Assembly (NCBI GenBank): GCA_015657535.1
Contig: JADHZB010001595.1
Span: 1-15,920, forward strand
Source: Nephromyces sp. MM_2019
Taxonomy: Eukaryota > Apicomplexa > Aconoidasida > Nephromycida
Reading direction: 5' to 3'
DNA: 15,920 nucleotides
Positions 7,815 to 15,757 of the stretch are shown here, in pieces; the stretch's first letter is position 1; each line of letters opens with the position of its first letter. Both the position numbers and the translations under genes were made by a program. The notes under the pieces were generated by a model. It was not told the origin of the DNA. It searched no databases and saw only the letters and a program-made list of their open reading frames with translations.

Positions 7815-10800
7815 ATGCCTAAGAAGAAGGAAAAGGGGAAAGCCCCCCCAAATCTCTCTCGTCCTCATAGGGGGGCGGAGGGAAATGGAAGTCTCAGAGA
7901 AGGTGGAGAGAATCCCGCAAAGGCATCTTCAAGGGAAAGCATACCTTCCACTCACCCCCCTCATAATCTAACCCCCCCATATCATCATCTATCCCCCCCG
8001 ATACCCCCACAAATCACCTTCTACCGATCAGCGCTGAATCGCCTACAAACTGATGAAGAAGGTGCAACCCCCCACCCCCCTTGGCTAGTTGGTGTGTTAG
8101 TGGGAGTTGCAGGCAAATCCCTCAGTTATGAGGGGGAAAGCTCAGCTTGTGCGAGTAGTTGGGCATGTGTGTTAGATATCCTTCCTTTGAATGAAGAACT
8201 CATCACTTCTTCATATTCAAGGTGTGTGTGTGTGCCCCACCATCCGCTTGAAGAGCTGCAAGCGCTACTGCCTAATGGGCTGAAGATGCTTGGTTTAGCA
8301 CTCATCCTGAATGATTTTGAAAACGGGGGGAAACTGGTAGGGGGGGAGAGGGAGTGTGGGGGGTTAGAGATTGAGGTGGGTGGGTTGAAGCATGAGGGTG
8401 TTGGGTTGAAGCATGAGGGGGATGGGCTGAAACATGAGGGGGGTGGGGGGGGAGATGGATTGATGAGGTTTCACGCTGATCTTCCGGTGCATGCTTCATC
8501 CATCGAGAGGGTTTGCCAGGCCCTCCAGCTTAATGGATGGGGCTCTTCTTCTTTCCTGAATGAGTTACCCCCCCCTCTAAGGGATGTGTGTGTGGGGCTT
8601 TCAGAGCTACAAATCGCTGAAAACTCCCCGGCAGATTCGCTTTCTATCCTAACGGCGAGTGTTCTCAATAATGAGTGGTGTGGCATGACAGCAGCAAATC
8701 CTCCTGAGAGGTTGAATGAGGGGGTTTTGCAGGGGGGGGGGTATATTGTGTGTGCAAGAGAAGTTGGTGATGAAGATGATGTTTTTTCCCACCTTCCTGA
8801 GGATTCTACAGCCTTCAATGTGGACAAATCCGGGTTTCTTTCTAAAAAATTGGATGAAAATGAAACAGAGAACCCCACGATTGAGGGGGGTCCGTTGTTA
8901 TCTGGGGGGGTTGCTGGTGGTTATAGCGCTGAAGAAGCTTTTAGGTTTATAGCGCTGATTGATTGGAAAGCTTCAAGGCTTGGGGGGGGGGTTACGAGGG
9001 GGGTAGAGATCTGGAGGGAGGGGTGTTTCAAGGAGGGGGTAGATCTAAAGGAAAACGCCTTCAACGAGGGGGATTTCCAGGGGGGTGAAGAGCTGACCAA
9101 GGGGCGTCTACCAAGCCACCAAAGCTTTCAAGTACACACAATTAATGAAGCTACGGCTACTTCCAATCGATTTACTGAGGAAACCCCCCCCCAAAAGCCT
9201 CGAAAAGAGGCAGTTATCATCATGAGAGTATTAGAGGATGTGAGAAGCTCCTTGAAGATGAAGGTAGAAGAGGGGTGGGGAATCTTCTCGACCCAAGAAA
9301 ACCTACTAGAGGGGGAGTTTATGAAGAAGAGCTTTGAAAAATCGACGTTTAGCTCCTCTAATAGAGCATCTCCACTCTACTCTGAAGAAAGCAGTGCAAC
9401 ACACAGAGAAACCACGAAAAACAGAGATTTCTCGCTTTCTTCTTCATCTTCTTCCTGGTATTTTTTCTCAAAGTTTAGCTTGTTTTTGCCCTCAAAAGCT
9501 ACCGTTTCTTCATGTGTTGAAAACTTCCATTTTAACGAGCAGAAACCCACTTTTTCCTCGAATCCTGAGACTCCACCCTTTGCGAAGATATTGATGTATG
9601 ATATAAGCCTAGACTTTGATCTCTGTATAGCATTCTCAAGGCAGGAGGTACCCTACCTCCTTGATCAAAGAAGCAGTGAGTGTTTTATGAAGAGCTATGG
9701 CTTGGATTCTGTAACACACAAGGTTGAAGGAGCTTCAACTGAGGTGGGATTTTCTACCCTCCAGGCTATCCCCTCCTCTCTATCAAGCCCTTCCCCAGCT
9801 TTGATTGCTTCTCTGTTTGAAGATATCTTCAGTGTGCTAAAGGATGTGTGTAAGCTTCCACTGGCTACTCTCATCGATGGGATACAGAGGGGAGAAGCCT
9901 CAGTCACTGGTGAGTATCATGAGAACATTCATAGTCAAAGCATAGTCTCTTTGAAACCCTCCCTCTTGCTGCTTAGTGACGAAACAATAAGGGATTCTAT
10001 CTTTGATTTGTGTGCTGGAGAAAAGAGGGAACAGGCGATTTTCATTGAGGGCGAGTTGGGGGGTGGTGGGCAGGATGAATCTGAGGGGCCTCCAGGGAGC
10101 TTATCTCAACCTCCCAACCCCCCCAGGGGTCATTACTCCCCTCAACCTCCTCCCACCTATGATTACTCCTCCCAAACCCCCCCCCCACCCCCCAACTCCC
10201 AAACTTCCCCTGCTACCCCATACATTCACATCAAGATAGGCTCCCCCCAATCGAATAGGAAGCAGCTCTACAGCCTTCATCTGCCCCCCCTCAAACTGTG
10301 GAATGCGAGCTCAAATTCTACCCACCTACAGGGGGCTGGAACCCCCCCGTCTCTAACTTTGGGGTTCGCAGATAAGAGTAGGCTTCGTCCTCAGTACGTC
10401 TTCTGTTGTGTACGAAAGAAGCGAGGGGTTTTCTTTGGAACTGATCGTATACCTCTCTTCGCAGTAATACTGCAGCTGCAGCTCGACATCGCTCGAAGCT
10501 TAACTCTTCAAATCTGGAGGTTACTGGGGGGTCTGGAGGTTTCTAAAGTAGTAAAGGCTTCTCCACCTTCATCATCGTTGTCTTCATCTTCATTGTTATC
10601 TTTGTCGTTATCTTCATCGATATCTACATCGATAGCTTCACCGATATCTCCCTCTTCTTCTTCTTCATCTCCCTCTTCTTCTTCATCTCCCTCTTCTTCT
10701 TCATCTCCCTCTTCTTCTTCATCTCCCTCTTCTTCTTCTTCATCTCCCTCTTCTTCTTCTTCTTCATCTCCCTCTTCTTCTTCTTCTTCATCTTCAACTG

Positions 10801-11450
10801 CGAATGATTTTGTACGCTTTACTGAGGCAGCTAAGCCCCTCAGATTCGGCATTTTTGATGTCTTCAAGGCTACTCTTCCGGCTACTAGAAGCTTCTACAG
10901 CTTGAAGCTGCCTTCTTGCGGTATAGTTGGTGTGCCGATGCGCTACCACACACGCGAGCTGTTTAAACTACCCTTTGCTACCCTAAAGGGGAGATATGAT
11001 GAGTTGAGACCAGTAGAAGAAATGAGTGAGGAAGAGAGCACAGCGTTAATCTTTACAGTGGGGGGTGTGGGGGGTGTGGCGAATGGGGTGAAAGTAAAGG
11101 GCTTGGGGGGTGTGGGGAACATCGGAGAAGGAGAAACACAAGAAGGTTTCAGCGATGATAATGAGATGAAGATGAGAAAGACCTGTAGTGATGAGGCTTT
11201 TGGGCGGATTCCTGGACTTTCTGGTGATGATATTCCCTCATTTAATCGAGAGGAGGCTCACACACACGAATCTTCAGAGAGTCTCCCCTCTGTGTACAAA
11301 TCTGCAGGCGGCGGAAGGGCTTCTTCGCTATGGTCTAACCCTAAACACAGCAAAGGCAGTGCACTCCTAAGCCTTCATGGGGTAGTGTTTGTATGTGTGG
11401 CTTTGCTCGTCATACTGCTGATTATACAGCTGATTTGGCGCTTTAACTGA
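7815..11450 (+). CDS. ODR4-like membrane protein, greatly enlarged (1211 residues)
   Basis: ODR4 family proteins are tail-anchored ER proteins. They help traffic membrane receptors and partner the UFM1 protease UFSP2. Start ATG 7815 (MPKKKEKGK) is chosen because upstream codons are CA-repeat shadow. Residues 90-98 (WLVGVLVGV) resemble the family's early LLIG block. Residues 151-164 (LLPNGLKMLGLALI), after a His/Leu-rich lead-in, match the family motif M-L-P-G-G-L-x-V-L-G. Near residue 1031, GIVGVPMRYHTRELFKLPFA resembles the late V-F-V-P-L-P block. The last 23 residues (GVVFVCVALLVILLIIQL then IWRFN) form a C-terminal membrane anchor, as in ODR4. Known members have about 450 residues, so much of this protein is inserted low-complexity sequence: Gly-rich GLKHEG repeats (nt 8386-8440), Pro-rich segments and a Ser/Pro tract. 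The 3.6-kb frame has no stop and no clear intron. A diverged unrelated tail-anchored protein remains possible. Confidence 0.55.
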   Translation: MPKKKEKGKAPPNLSRPHRGAEGNGSLREGGENPAKASSRESIPSTHPPHNLTPPYHHLSPPIPPQITFYRSALNRLQTDEEGATPHPPWLVGVLVGVAGKSLSYEGESSACASSWACVLDILPLNEELITSSYSRCVCVPHHPLEELQALLPNGLKMLGLALILNDFENGGKLVGGERECGGLEIEVGGLKHEGVGLKHEGDGLKHEGGGGGDGLMRFHADLPVHASSIERVCQALQLNGWGSSSFLNELPPPLRDVCVGLSELQIAENSPADSLSILTASVLNNEWCGMTAANPPERLNEGVLQGGGYIVCAREVGDEDDVFSHLPEDSTAFNVDKSGFLSKKLDENETENPTIEGGPLLSGGVAGGYSAEEAFRFIALIDWKASRLGGGVTRGVEIWREGCFKEGVDLKENAFNEGDFQGGEELTKGRLPSHQSFQVHTINEATATSNRFTEETPPQKPRKEAVIIMRVLEDVRSSLKMKVEEGWGIFSTQENLLEGEFMKKSFEKSTFSSSNRASPLYSEESSATHRETTKNRDFSLSSSSSSWYFFSKFSLFLPSKATVSSCVENFHFNEQKPTFSSNPETPPFAKILMYDISLDFDLCIAFSRQEVPYLLDQRSSECFMKSYGLDSVTHKVEGASTEVGFSTLQAIPSSLSSPSPALIASLFEDIFSVLKDVCKLPLATLIDGIQRGEASVTGEYHENIHSQSIVSLKPSLLLLSDETIRDSIFDLCAGEKREQAIFIEGELGGGGQDESEGPPGSLSQPPNPPRGHYSPQPPPTYDYSSQTPPPPPNSQTSPATPYIHIKIGSPQSNRKQLYSLHLPPLKLWNASSNSTHLQGAGTPPSLTLGFADKSRLRPQYVFCCVRKKRGVFFGTDRIPLFAVILQLQLDIARSLTLQIWRLLGGLEVSKVVKASPPSSSLSSSSLLSLSLSSSISTSIASPISPSSSSSSPSSSSSPSSSSSPSSSSSPSSSSSSPSSSSSSSPSSSSSSSSTANDFVRFTEAAKPLRFGIFDVFKATLPATRSFYSLKLPSCGIVGVPMRYHTRELFKLPFATLKGRYDELRPVEEMSEEESTALIFTVGGVGGVANGVKVKGLGGVGNIGEGETQEGFSDDNEMKMRKTCSDEAFGRIPGLSGDDIPSFNREEAHTHESSESLPSVYKSAGGGRASSLWSNPKHSKGSALLSLHGVVFVCVALLVILLIIQLIWRFN
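8386..8450 (+). repeat. Coding repeat GLKHEG (three copies)
   Basis: Three successive units of about 24 bp (gggttgaagcatgagggtgtt-type) encode GLKHEG with a variable pair of residues between. A poly-Gly run follows. The block sits in a G-rich, low-complexity insert of the ODR4-like protein. Confidence 0.8.
10646..10795 (+). repeat. Coding TCT/TCA microsatellite, Ser5-8-Pro repeats
   Basis: Units of 15, 18 and 21 or more bp (ctcttcttcttcatctcc) encode runs of five to eight serines separated by single prolines, near residues 944-994 of the ODR4-like protein. All unit lengths are multiples of three, so the frame is kept. The opposite strand reads as an acidic Glu/Asp frame, which is a shadow. 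Confidence 0.9.
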
Positions 11451-11953
11451 AGGTAACAGGTGTGGCTTCTAAACTGTAGTGCGGCAATTTTACTGGCTAC
11501 GCATTGGTGGTATGTGCGAAGGGAAAATGTGGTTGAATGCACGAGAAACCAGTGATTGTGTGGGTTGTGGATTGGTGGGAGTGTGTGTGTGCTGCTGAAA
11601 GAGTGAAAGTAATGGTGAGAGTGTACGTCTTGTTCTAGACGCGTGAGTCCAATTGAATTTTGCAGTGCGTGTGTGTGTGTGTGTGTGTGTGCGTGTCTGT
11701 GTGTATACAGTATCTCTGTGTCTGCGTGAATGTGTGCGTCTGTGTATAATTGTGTGTGTGCAGCATCTCTATATGTGTGATACTTAACTTTGCTAGGTAC
11801 TCCAGCCAAGAGCAGGTTAGGAGAGTATGAGGAGGTGGCATCTCTACGCACCTTCTCAGGTGGTCTTATCAATACCTTCATTAAGCTGACGCTGTAAGCC
11901 CCCTTGTCGGATGGCACACACACACACACACAGAAAACACTAGCGACACACAC
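11451..11953. other. Region between convergent genes, with TG tracts and the unresolved 3' end of the minus-strand gene
   Basis: The ODR4-like gene ends at 11450. A (TG)n tract lies at about 11664-11692 and shorter TG runs reach 11760. From about 11910 down to 11785 all three minus-strand frames look partly coding. One reads RQLNEGIDKTT then a stop after acceptor cttacag. One reads GAYSVSLMKVLIRPPEKVRR. One reads MPPPHTLLTCSWLEYLAK, in the opposite strand of 11785-11841. Only one can be the true 3' end of the gene at 11954-12581, and the sequence alone does not settle it. Confidence 0.4.
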
Positions 11954-12581
11954 ATCTGGCGACATGAAGACAAGTGTTTTCAAGAGCAGTTGCGATAACT
12001 GCATACTTTAAACGACAAACACACACACATCTAAGCGGTACGGATTATCATATGATCGATCAAGCCCACGCATACGCATATATGCCGACTCGCACACATA
12101 GTGAAGCCTGCACAAACTTGCACGTATGCACTCGCACACCAATATCCTGGAACACTCATGATCATGCACACACACATGTTTATACACGCACACATATTTA
12201 CGCGCATCTTAATAGTCACACACACACATACACACACACACACACACTCATATTCACACACGCACTCGCAGTTACGCACACCTACATACTCGCACATACC
12301 ATAGCCACACACACTCATACTTTTAGATACTCTTGGAGTTTGAAGGTTGCTGCAGCAAGACACATTATTTCTTCACCCTTCTAACCAGTGATCAGAGTAT
12401 TGGAAAGCCACTGGCTATAGCAGCTTCAGGAAGAACACACACTGGCTAGGGGGTGCAAAACAAGGCACTGCTAGAAGGATGAGGGGGTTGCCGCTAATGC
12501 TGCTACTTCACACGTTAGGCAGAGAGTGTGGGAATACTGGACTTCATTCCAACCTGAAAGGCTGTAATCTGCTGAAGACAT
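11954..12581 (-). CDS. Unrecognised short protein, chain of small exons (3' end unresolved)
   Basis: The product is not recognised. On the minus strand, ATG 12581-12579 sits in a good context (aaaaATGt) and opens MSSADYSLSGWNEVQYSHTL. That exon may end at AAC|GTGTGA (12514, phase 2). Exon 12414-12386 (QWLSNTLIT, donor ACTG|GTTAGA, phase 1) could also start at 12423. Exon 12349-12321 (TFKLQEYLK) is flanked by tcttgctgcag and the strong donor AAAA|GTATGAGT. Exon 11998-11954 (LSQLLLKTLVFMSPD) follows aagtatgcag and ends in phase 0 before gtgtgtg. All joins keep frame and give a helical, leucine-rich peptide. The intron 12320-11999 is TG-rich on the sense strand. Exon choice rests on phase and splice signals only. 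The 12349-12321 exon is the best supported and the first two are less so. Confidence 0.35.
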
Positions 12582-12610
12582 TTTTCTCTGATAGCAAGCT
12601 GAAAGGAGGA

Positions 12611-12962
12611 AGAGGAAAGAGCAAACTAACACACAAACACACGTGTGTGAAGAGGAAAGAAAGAGCAAACTAACACACAAACACACGTGTGTGTAAAGGA
12701 AAGAAAGAGCAAACTAACACACAAACACACGTGTGTGTAGAGGAAAGAGCAAACTAACACACAAACACACGTGTGTGTAGAGGAAAGAGCAAACTAACAC
12801 ACAAACACACGTGTGTGTAGAGGAAAGAGCAAACTAACACACAAACACACGTGTGTGTAGAGGAAAGAGCAAACTAACACACAAACACACGTGTGTGTAG
12901 AGGAAAGAGCAAACTAACACATAAACACACGTGTGTGACGAAAAGAAAGAGCAAACTAACAC
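12611..12962. repeat. Tandem array of nine 40-44 bp units with a CACGTG palindrome
   Basis: The word gcaaactaac starts at 12621, 12665, 12709, 12749, 12789, 12829, 12869, 12909 and 12951 (spacings 44, 44, 40, 40, 40, 40, 40, 42). The central 40-bp unit is gtagaggaaagagcaaacta followed by acacacaaacacacgtgtgt, and the middle copies are identical or nearly so. Each unit up to the eighth carries acacacgtgtgt, a perfect 12-bp palindrome centred on CACGTG. The array ends about 30 bp upstream of the start codon at 12581 of the minus-strand gene, so it may be its promoter or leader. Open frames across it are shadows. Confidence 0.93.
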
Positions 12963-13200
12963 ACACAGGAGTGTGTGCACAATGCAGGGGAAGATACGCA
13001 CACAAGGGTGTGCATCGGAATGAGAAAAATAACAAGCACAAAGGTGCGAACAGGAAAGGGAAAAATAGCACACACAGGGGCACATATAGGAAAGAACAAA
13101 CTAACACACACAAGAGGGAGTGCACCTGGCAGGGGGAGATACGAGAACACACACAAGACAAAGTAAGAAAAGCAATGCACAGACATCCAAAAAAACGTAT
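12963..13200. repeat. Decayed flank of the 40-bp array
   Basis: Scattered remnants of the unit remain: aggaaagaacaaactaacacac near 13089, aggaaagggaaaaatagcacac near 13052, and two related ggggaagatacgcacacaag / gggggagatacgagaacaca blocks at about 12988 and 13133. Copies diverge steadily away from the homogeneous core, as expected if the centre is renewed by unequal exchange and the edge decays. No gene is seen. Confidence 0.7.
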
Positions 13201-13652
13201 GAGCACATGAGCAAGTTAACAGAAGCAAACCAATATACACAAACTCCACACACACAAGCTTATGAAGCCACACACATGAATATGCCTACGTACTTCATCA
13301 CACACAAGGACGGAAACTTCTTTAGTCAAGTTTCATGCTTCTACCATAGGCTGAAGATGATGTGTGTGTGCACCACATGAAGAGCAGCTCAGCGGGTGAT
13401 GCAGTAAAAGCACAAGGAAATAGGAGAGATGCCACAGTATTACAATACAGTACCAGCATAGGGAAAGAAATACACCCACACACATAATACCAGCCAAGAC
13501 ACACGCAGCACACACTTAGTATACACGCATATGAACTTACACATGAGTACACAGCATATAGGGGGTACAGACACAGGACATACACAGCACACACACAGCA
13601 CACACACAGCATACAAACAGCACACACACAGCACACACACACATGCTGATAC
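13201..13652. other. CA-rich region, probably last intron and 3' end of the RRP41 gene
   Basis: After the donor of the 13653 exon (AAG|GTATCAG on the minus strand) the sense strand is a long TG-rich run (plus-strand CA at 13575-13643). A possible terminal exon on the minus strand at 13350-13333 follows the acceptor catcatcttcag and reads PMVEA then TGA in phase 0. Another frame from an acceptor near 13393 reads LLFMWCTHTSSSAYGRSMKL then a stop. Neither can be chosen with confidence. Confidence 0.4.
13575..13643. repeat. (ACACACAGC)n tandem repeat
   Basis: Units of about 10 bp (cacacacagc) repeat six or seven times, with one variant carrying atacaaacagc. It lies just inside the intron following the 13653 exon donor, so the transcript would carry (GCUGUGUGUG)n immediately after the 5' splice site. 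Confidence 0.85.
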
Positions 13653-15640
13653 CTTCATCTCTCCTGCGATATCATTGCAACCAGCCAAACAGGCGTCAAA
13701 CATCTGCACATGGACAAGCTTAGGAAGAATATTGCAGCCAGAGCTTCAGGGGAACCACTGTGTGTGTGCGTATGTGTGCGTGCGCGAATCTGTGCGTGTG
13801 TGTAACACACTTCTTCATGGTGTGCTTACAAAGCTGCGTGTGCATCCATGTGTAATGTCAGGCAGAAGAATCAAGAGGAAAAACATACAAGCCTTCGTTT
13901 TTATCGAAGAACACACGCACGAACATCTTCACTGCCAGGGAGTATTAGCGAACAGTCCACACACACACATCTTGAATGCCTAATCAGCTTACTGCCTGGA
14001 AGAGATAGCAAGTAGGATACACACAGACACATACATATCTCTGAAGTCTAATGCACTCACCGCTTGGAAGACATGGGAAGGAACACGAGCGTGGAAATCC
14101 ATCAGTACTACCTGCAGCAATCAGCAATTAGGAACACACAAGCACATGAGAGTGTATAACATGATACCCAAGAAGGCATAAACCTTTCCACCACTTCAAG
14201 CTAGACACACACACCAGCATGCAGGCTACTAAGAGAAAAAACCGGCGAAAAAATCAACACACACACTAACACACATTCATTTTCCAACGCCTTCAAGCAC
14301 ACATGCGTTAAGAGCACACACTTAGACAACACACTAGGCAGAAGACTCTAAAAGAAAAGGATAGCCGAAACTTTCATAATGCACATTCACAGGTCACTAA
14401 CACAGAAAGCCACAGGAACATACACGCACAGAAGCACACACACATATAATTATGCCCACACACACAGCATTTACACTAAAAGAGAGACTTACAGGCTTCT
14501 TGGTGTCGGTAAATGAGGCTATCGTTAGCTCAGCTATCCCTGCAGCTGTCTCCATAGAAGTAGGGTCTGTAGGATAGCACAATACACACACAAGTATATA
14601 ATAAGAAGAAGAAGGTGAAGAAGAAGATGAATAAGAGGATGAAGAAGAGGATGAAGAAGAGGATGAAGAAGAGGATGAAGAAGAAGTAGAGGGAGATAAG
14701 AAAGAAGCAGCAAAACAGGGAGAAAAAGACAAATATGAAGAAGCAGAGGATGAAGAAGAGAAACGTCACAAAACTTAAAAAATCGTCAAAAAAACATCGA
14801 AAATTCTACCAAACACAAGGAAAGTACTCAAAATTTACGTCATTTTCAGGTTTTCTAGCGTTGAGAAATCGAGAAAAAGTAGCAAACATCTTCAAACACA
14901 CAAAAGCTATCGAAACTTCACATACGGCAAAACAAGAGGGGGTGTACGTACAGTACTTATGTTACCTATGATGGTCTTCCCGTCAATGTAAGTAGCTGAG
15001 CAGGCCGTCATAAAATGCTTCACTGCAATGCCTGCATCTACGAGAGCCAAGTAACCGGCGTTAATAAGAGGGCCGAGTATGCCTAAGCAACAAAAATACA
15101 CTTTGAGGTGTGCAGCACACACACACGCTGCATGCAGCATGCACAGTATGCACAGAGAGTATGCACACACAGCATGTACATACACACACGTTAATTGGTG
15201 AGTGTCTTCAACAGTACCAGCAACTTACTAGTACACACAAGAGAAAGCTGGGAAGCGCACAAAAGAGCAAAAAAAGCATGCAGCAACTGACACACATACA
15301 CTTAAAAACAGCTCACCATATCCGCACACACACCCACACACACCTAAAAAACCCTCAGAGCACCCAAAAGCACCTTAAAACACCCCACCAAACCCATCCA
15401 AAAAAAAACACACATACCACCATCAACCTCTAAGACGTGGATGAAGATAGTTATTTGGCTCATTTGATACTGCTCGAGCAAAATCACAGACTCAAAGGCC
15501 TGGTTAGCGATGATAGCTAGCTCTAGTGATAGGCGATCGTTTTTGGGTCTCAATTTCCTGTCTGTAGAGCTATAAGCAGCTAGAGTCACTTTACACACAA
15601 CATTCCCCTTCTCGACCGTCTTATCTCTCTTTCTGTTAAT
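13653..15640 (-). CDS. RRP41: Exosome complex core subunit RRP41 (RNase PH-like), five exons in window; both ends incomplete
   Basis: RRP41 (EXOSC4, yeast SKI6) is one of six RNase PH-fold subunits in the ring of the RNA exosome, which degrades and trims RNA 3' to 5'. Minus-strand exons join in phase: 15640-15418, 15082-14966, 14566-14493, 14111-14061 and 13703-13653. They read successively YSSTDRKLRPKNDR and SQITIFIHVLEVDG; INAGYLALVDAGI and TACSATYIDG; DPTSMETAAGIAELTIASF; VVLMDFHARVPSHVFQA; MFDACLAGCNDIAGEMK. These follow the RRP41 order: the basic G-E-R-K-R-R-P-x-x-D-R stretch, SQIDI-x-V-Q-V-L-x-ADGG, the N-A-A-T-L-A-L-x-D-A-G-I core, the C-S-A-x-x-x-D-G strand, then the C-terminal helix. 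The last two exons align without gaps to human EXOSC4 as I know it. Donors are good (GTATGT, GTAACA, GTAAGT, GTGAGT, GTATCA). The N-terminal third lies mainly beyond the window. The last few residues are unresolved. Introns are TG-rich on the sense strand. Confidence 0.9.
14605..14695. repeat. GAA/GAT repeat inside an RRP41 intron
   Basis: A 12-bp unit (gaagaagaggat) is repeated about four times within a longer GAA-rich stretch. It occupies the intron between RRP41 exons at 14566 and 14966. On the sense strand it is TTC/ATC-rich, a long pyrimidine tract lying about 40 bp or more before the acceptor at 14567. The Ser-rich frame on the minus strand is a shadow. Confidence 0.85.
15127..15138. 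repeat. 12-bp perfect palindrome GCTGCATGCAGC
   Basis: Self-complementary 12-mer inside the RRP41 intron 15417-15083. It is followed by partly related words (atgcagcatgcacagtatgcac) that repeat the CATGCA core. It sits about 45 bp before the acceptor at 15083 on the minus strand. Confidence 0.8.
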
Positions 15641-15757
15641 CTACACACACACACACACACACATGGTAATGTGTATTAGGATATATAGTAGGGAAGAAAA
15701 ATAGAGGGAGGTGGGTGCGCACACACCAACACACAATATACCTAAAAGAATACTTAC
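15641..15757 (-). other. Probable RRP41 intron (117 bp)
   Basis: The sense strand runs from a consensus donor TCT|GTAAGT (15758/15757) to gtgtgtgtgtag (acceptor at 15641). The final 20 or more bases before the acceptor are (TG)n instead of a normal pyrimidine tract, an arrangement also seen in the metacaspase intron ending at 1014. Confidence 0.6.

Noticed and set aside
8471..8878. 135-codon minus-strand frame opposite the ODR4-like gene
   Set aside because: It mirrors the coding strand and shows no splice context or recognisable motif. The plus frame continues for 3.6 kb through it.
10508..10867. Acidic Glu/Asp-rich frame on the minus strand
   Set aside because: It is the antisense of the Ser/Pro microsatellite in the ODR4-like coding sequence, with no independent support.
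11375..12384. Minus-strand 209-codon frame (11375-12004) and plus-strand 136-codon frame (11974-12384)
   Set aside because: Most of their length is CA/TG repeat. Only short pieces of the first overlap plausible exons, and those are better explained by splicing.
12611..12962. CRISPR-like array
   Set aside because: Whole units repeat head to tail with no unique spacers, and the setting is eukaryotic with introns. It is a minisatellite.
12834..13273. Several Cys/Val/Phe-rich minus-strand frames that look like membrane proteins
   Set aside because: They are translations of the 40-bp array and its decayed flank. The hydrophobicity comes from the TG-rich strand.
14397..14732. Ser-rich 111-codon minus-strand frame taken as one exon
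   Set aside because: Only 14493-14566 matches RRP41 and has splice sites on both sides. The Ser-rich part is the GAA/GAT repeat in the intron.
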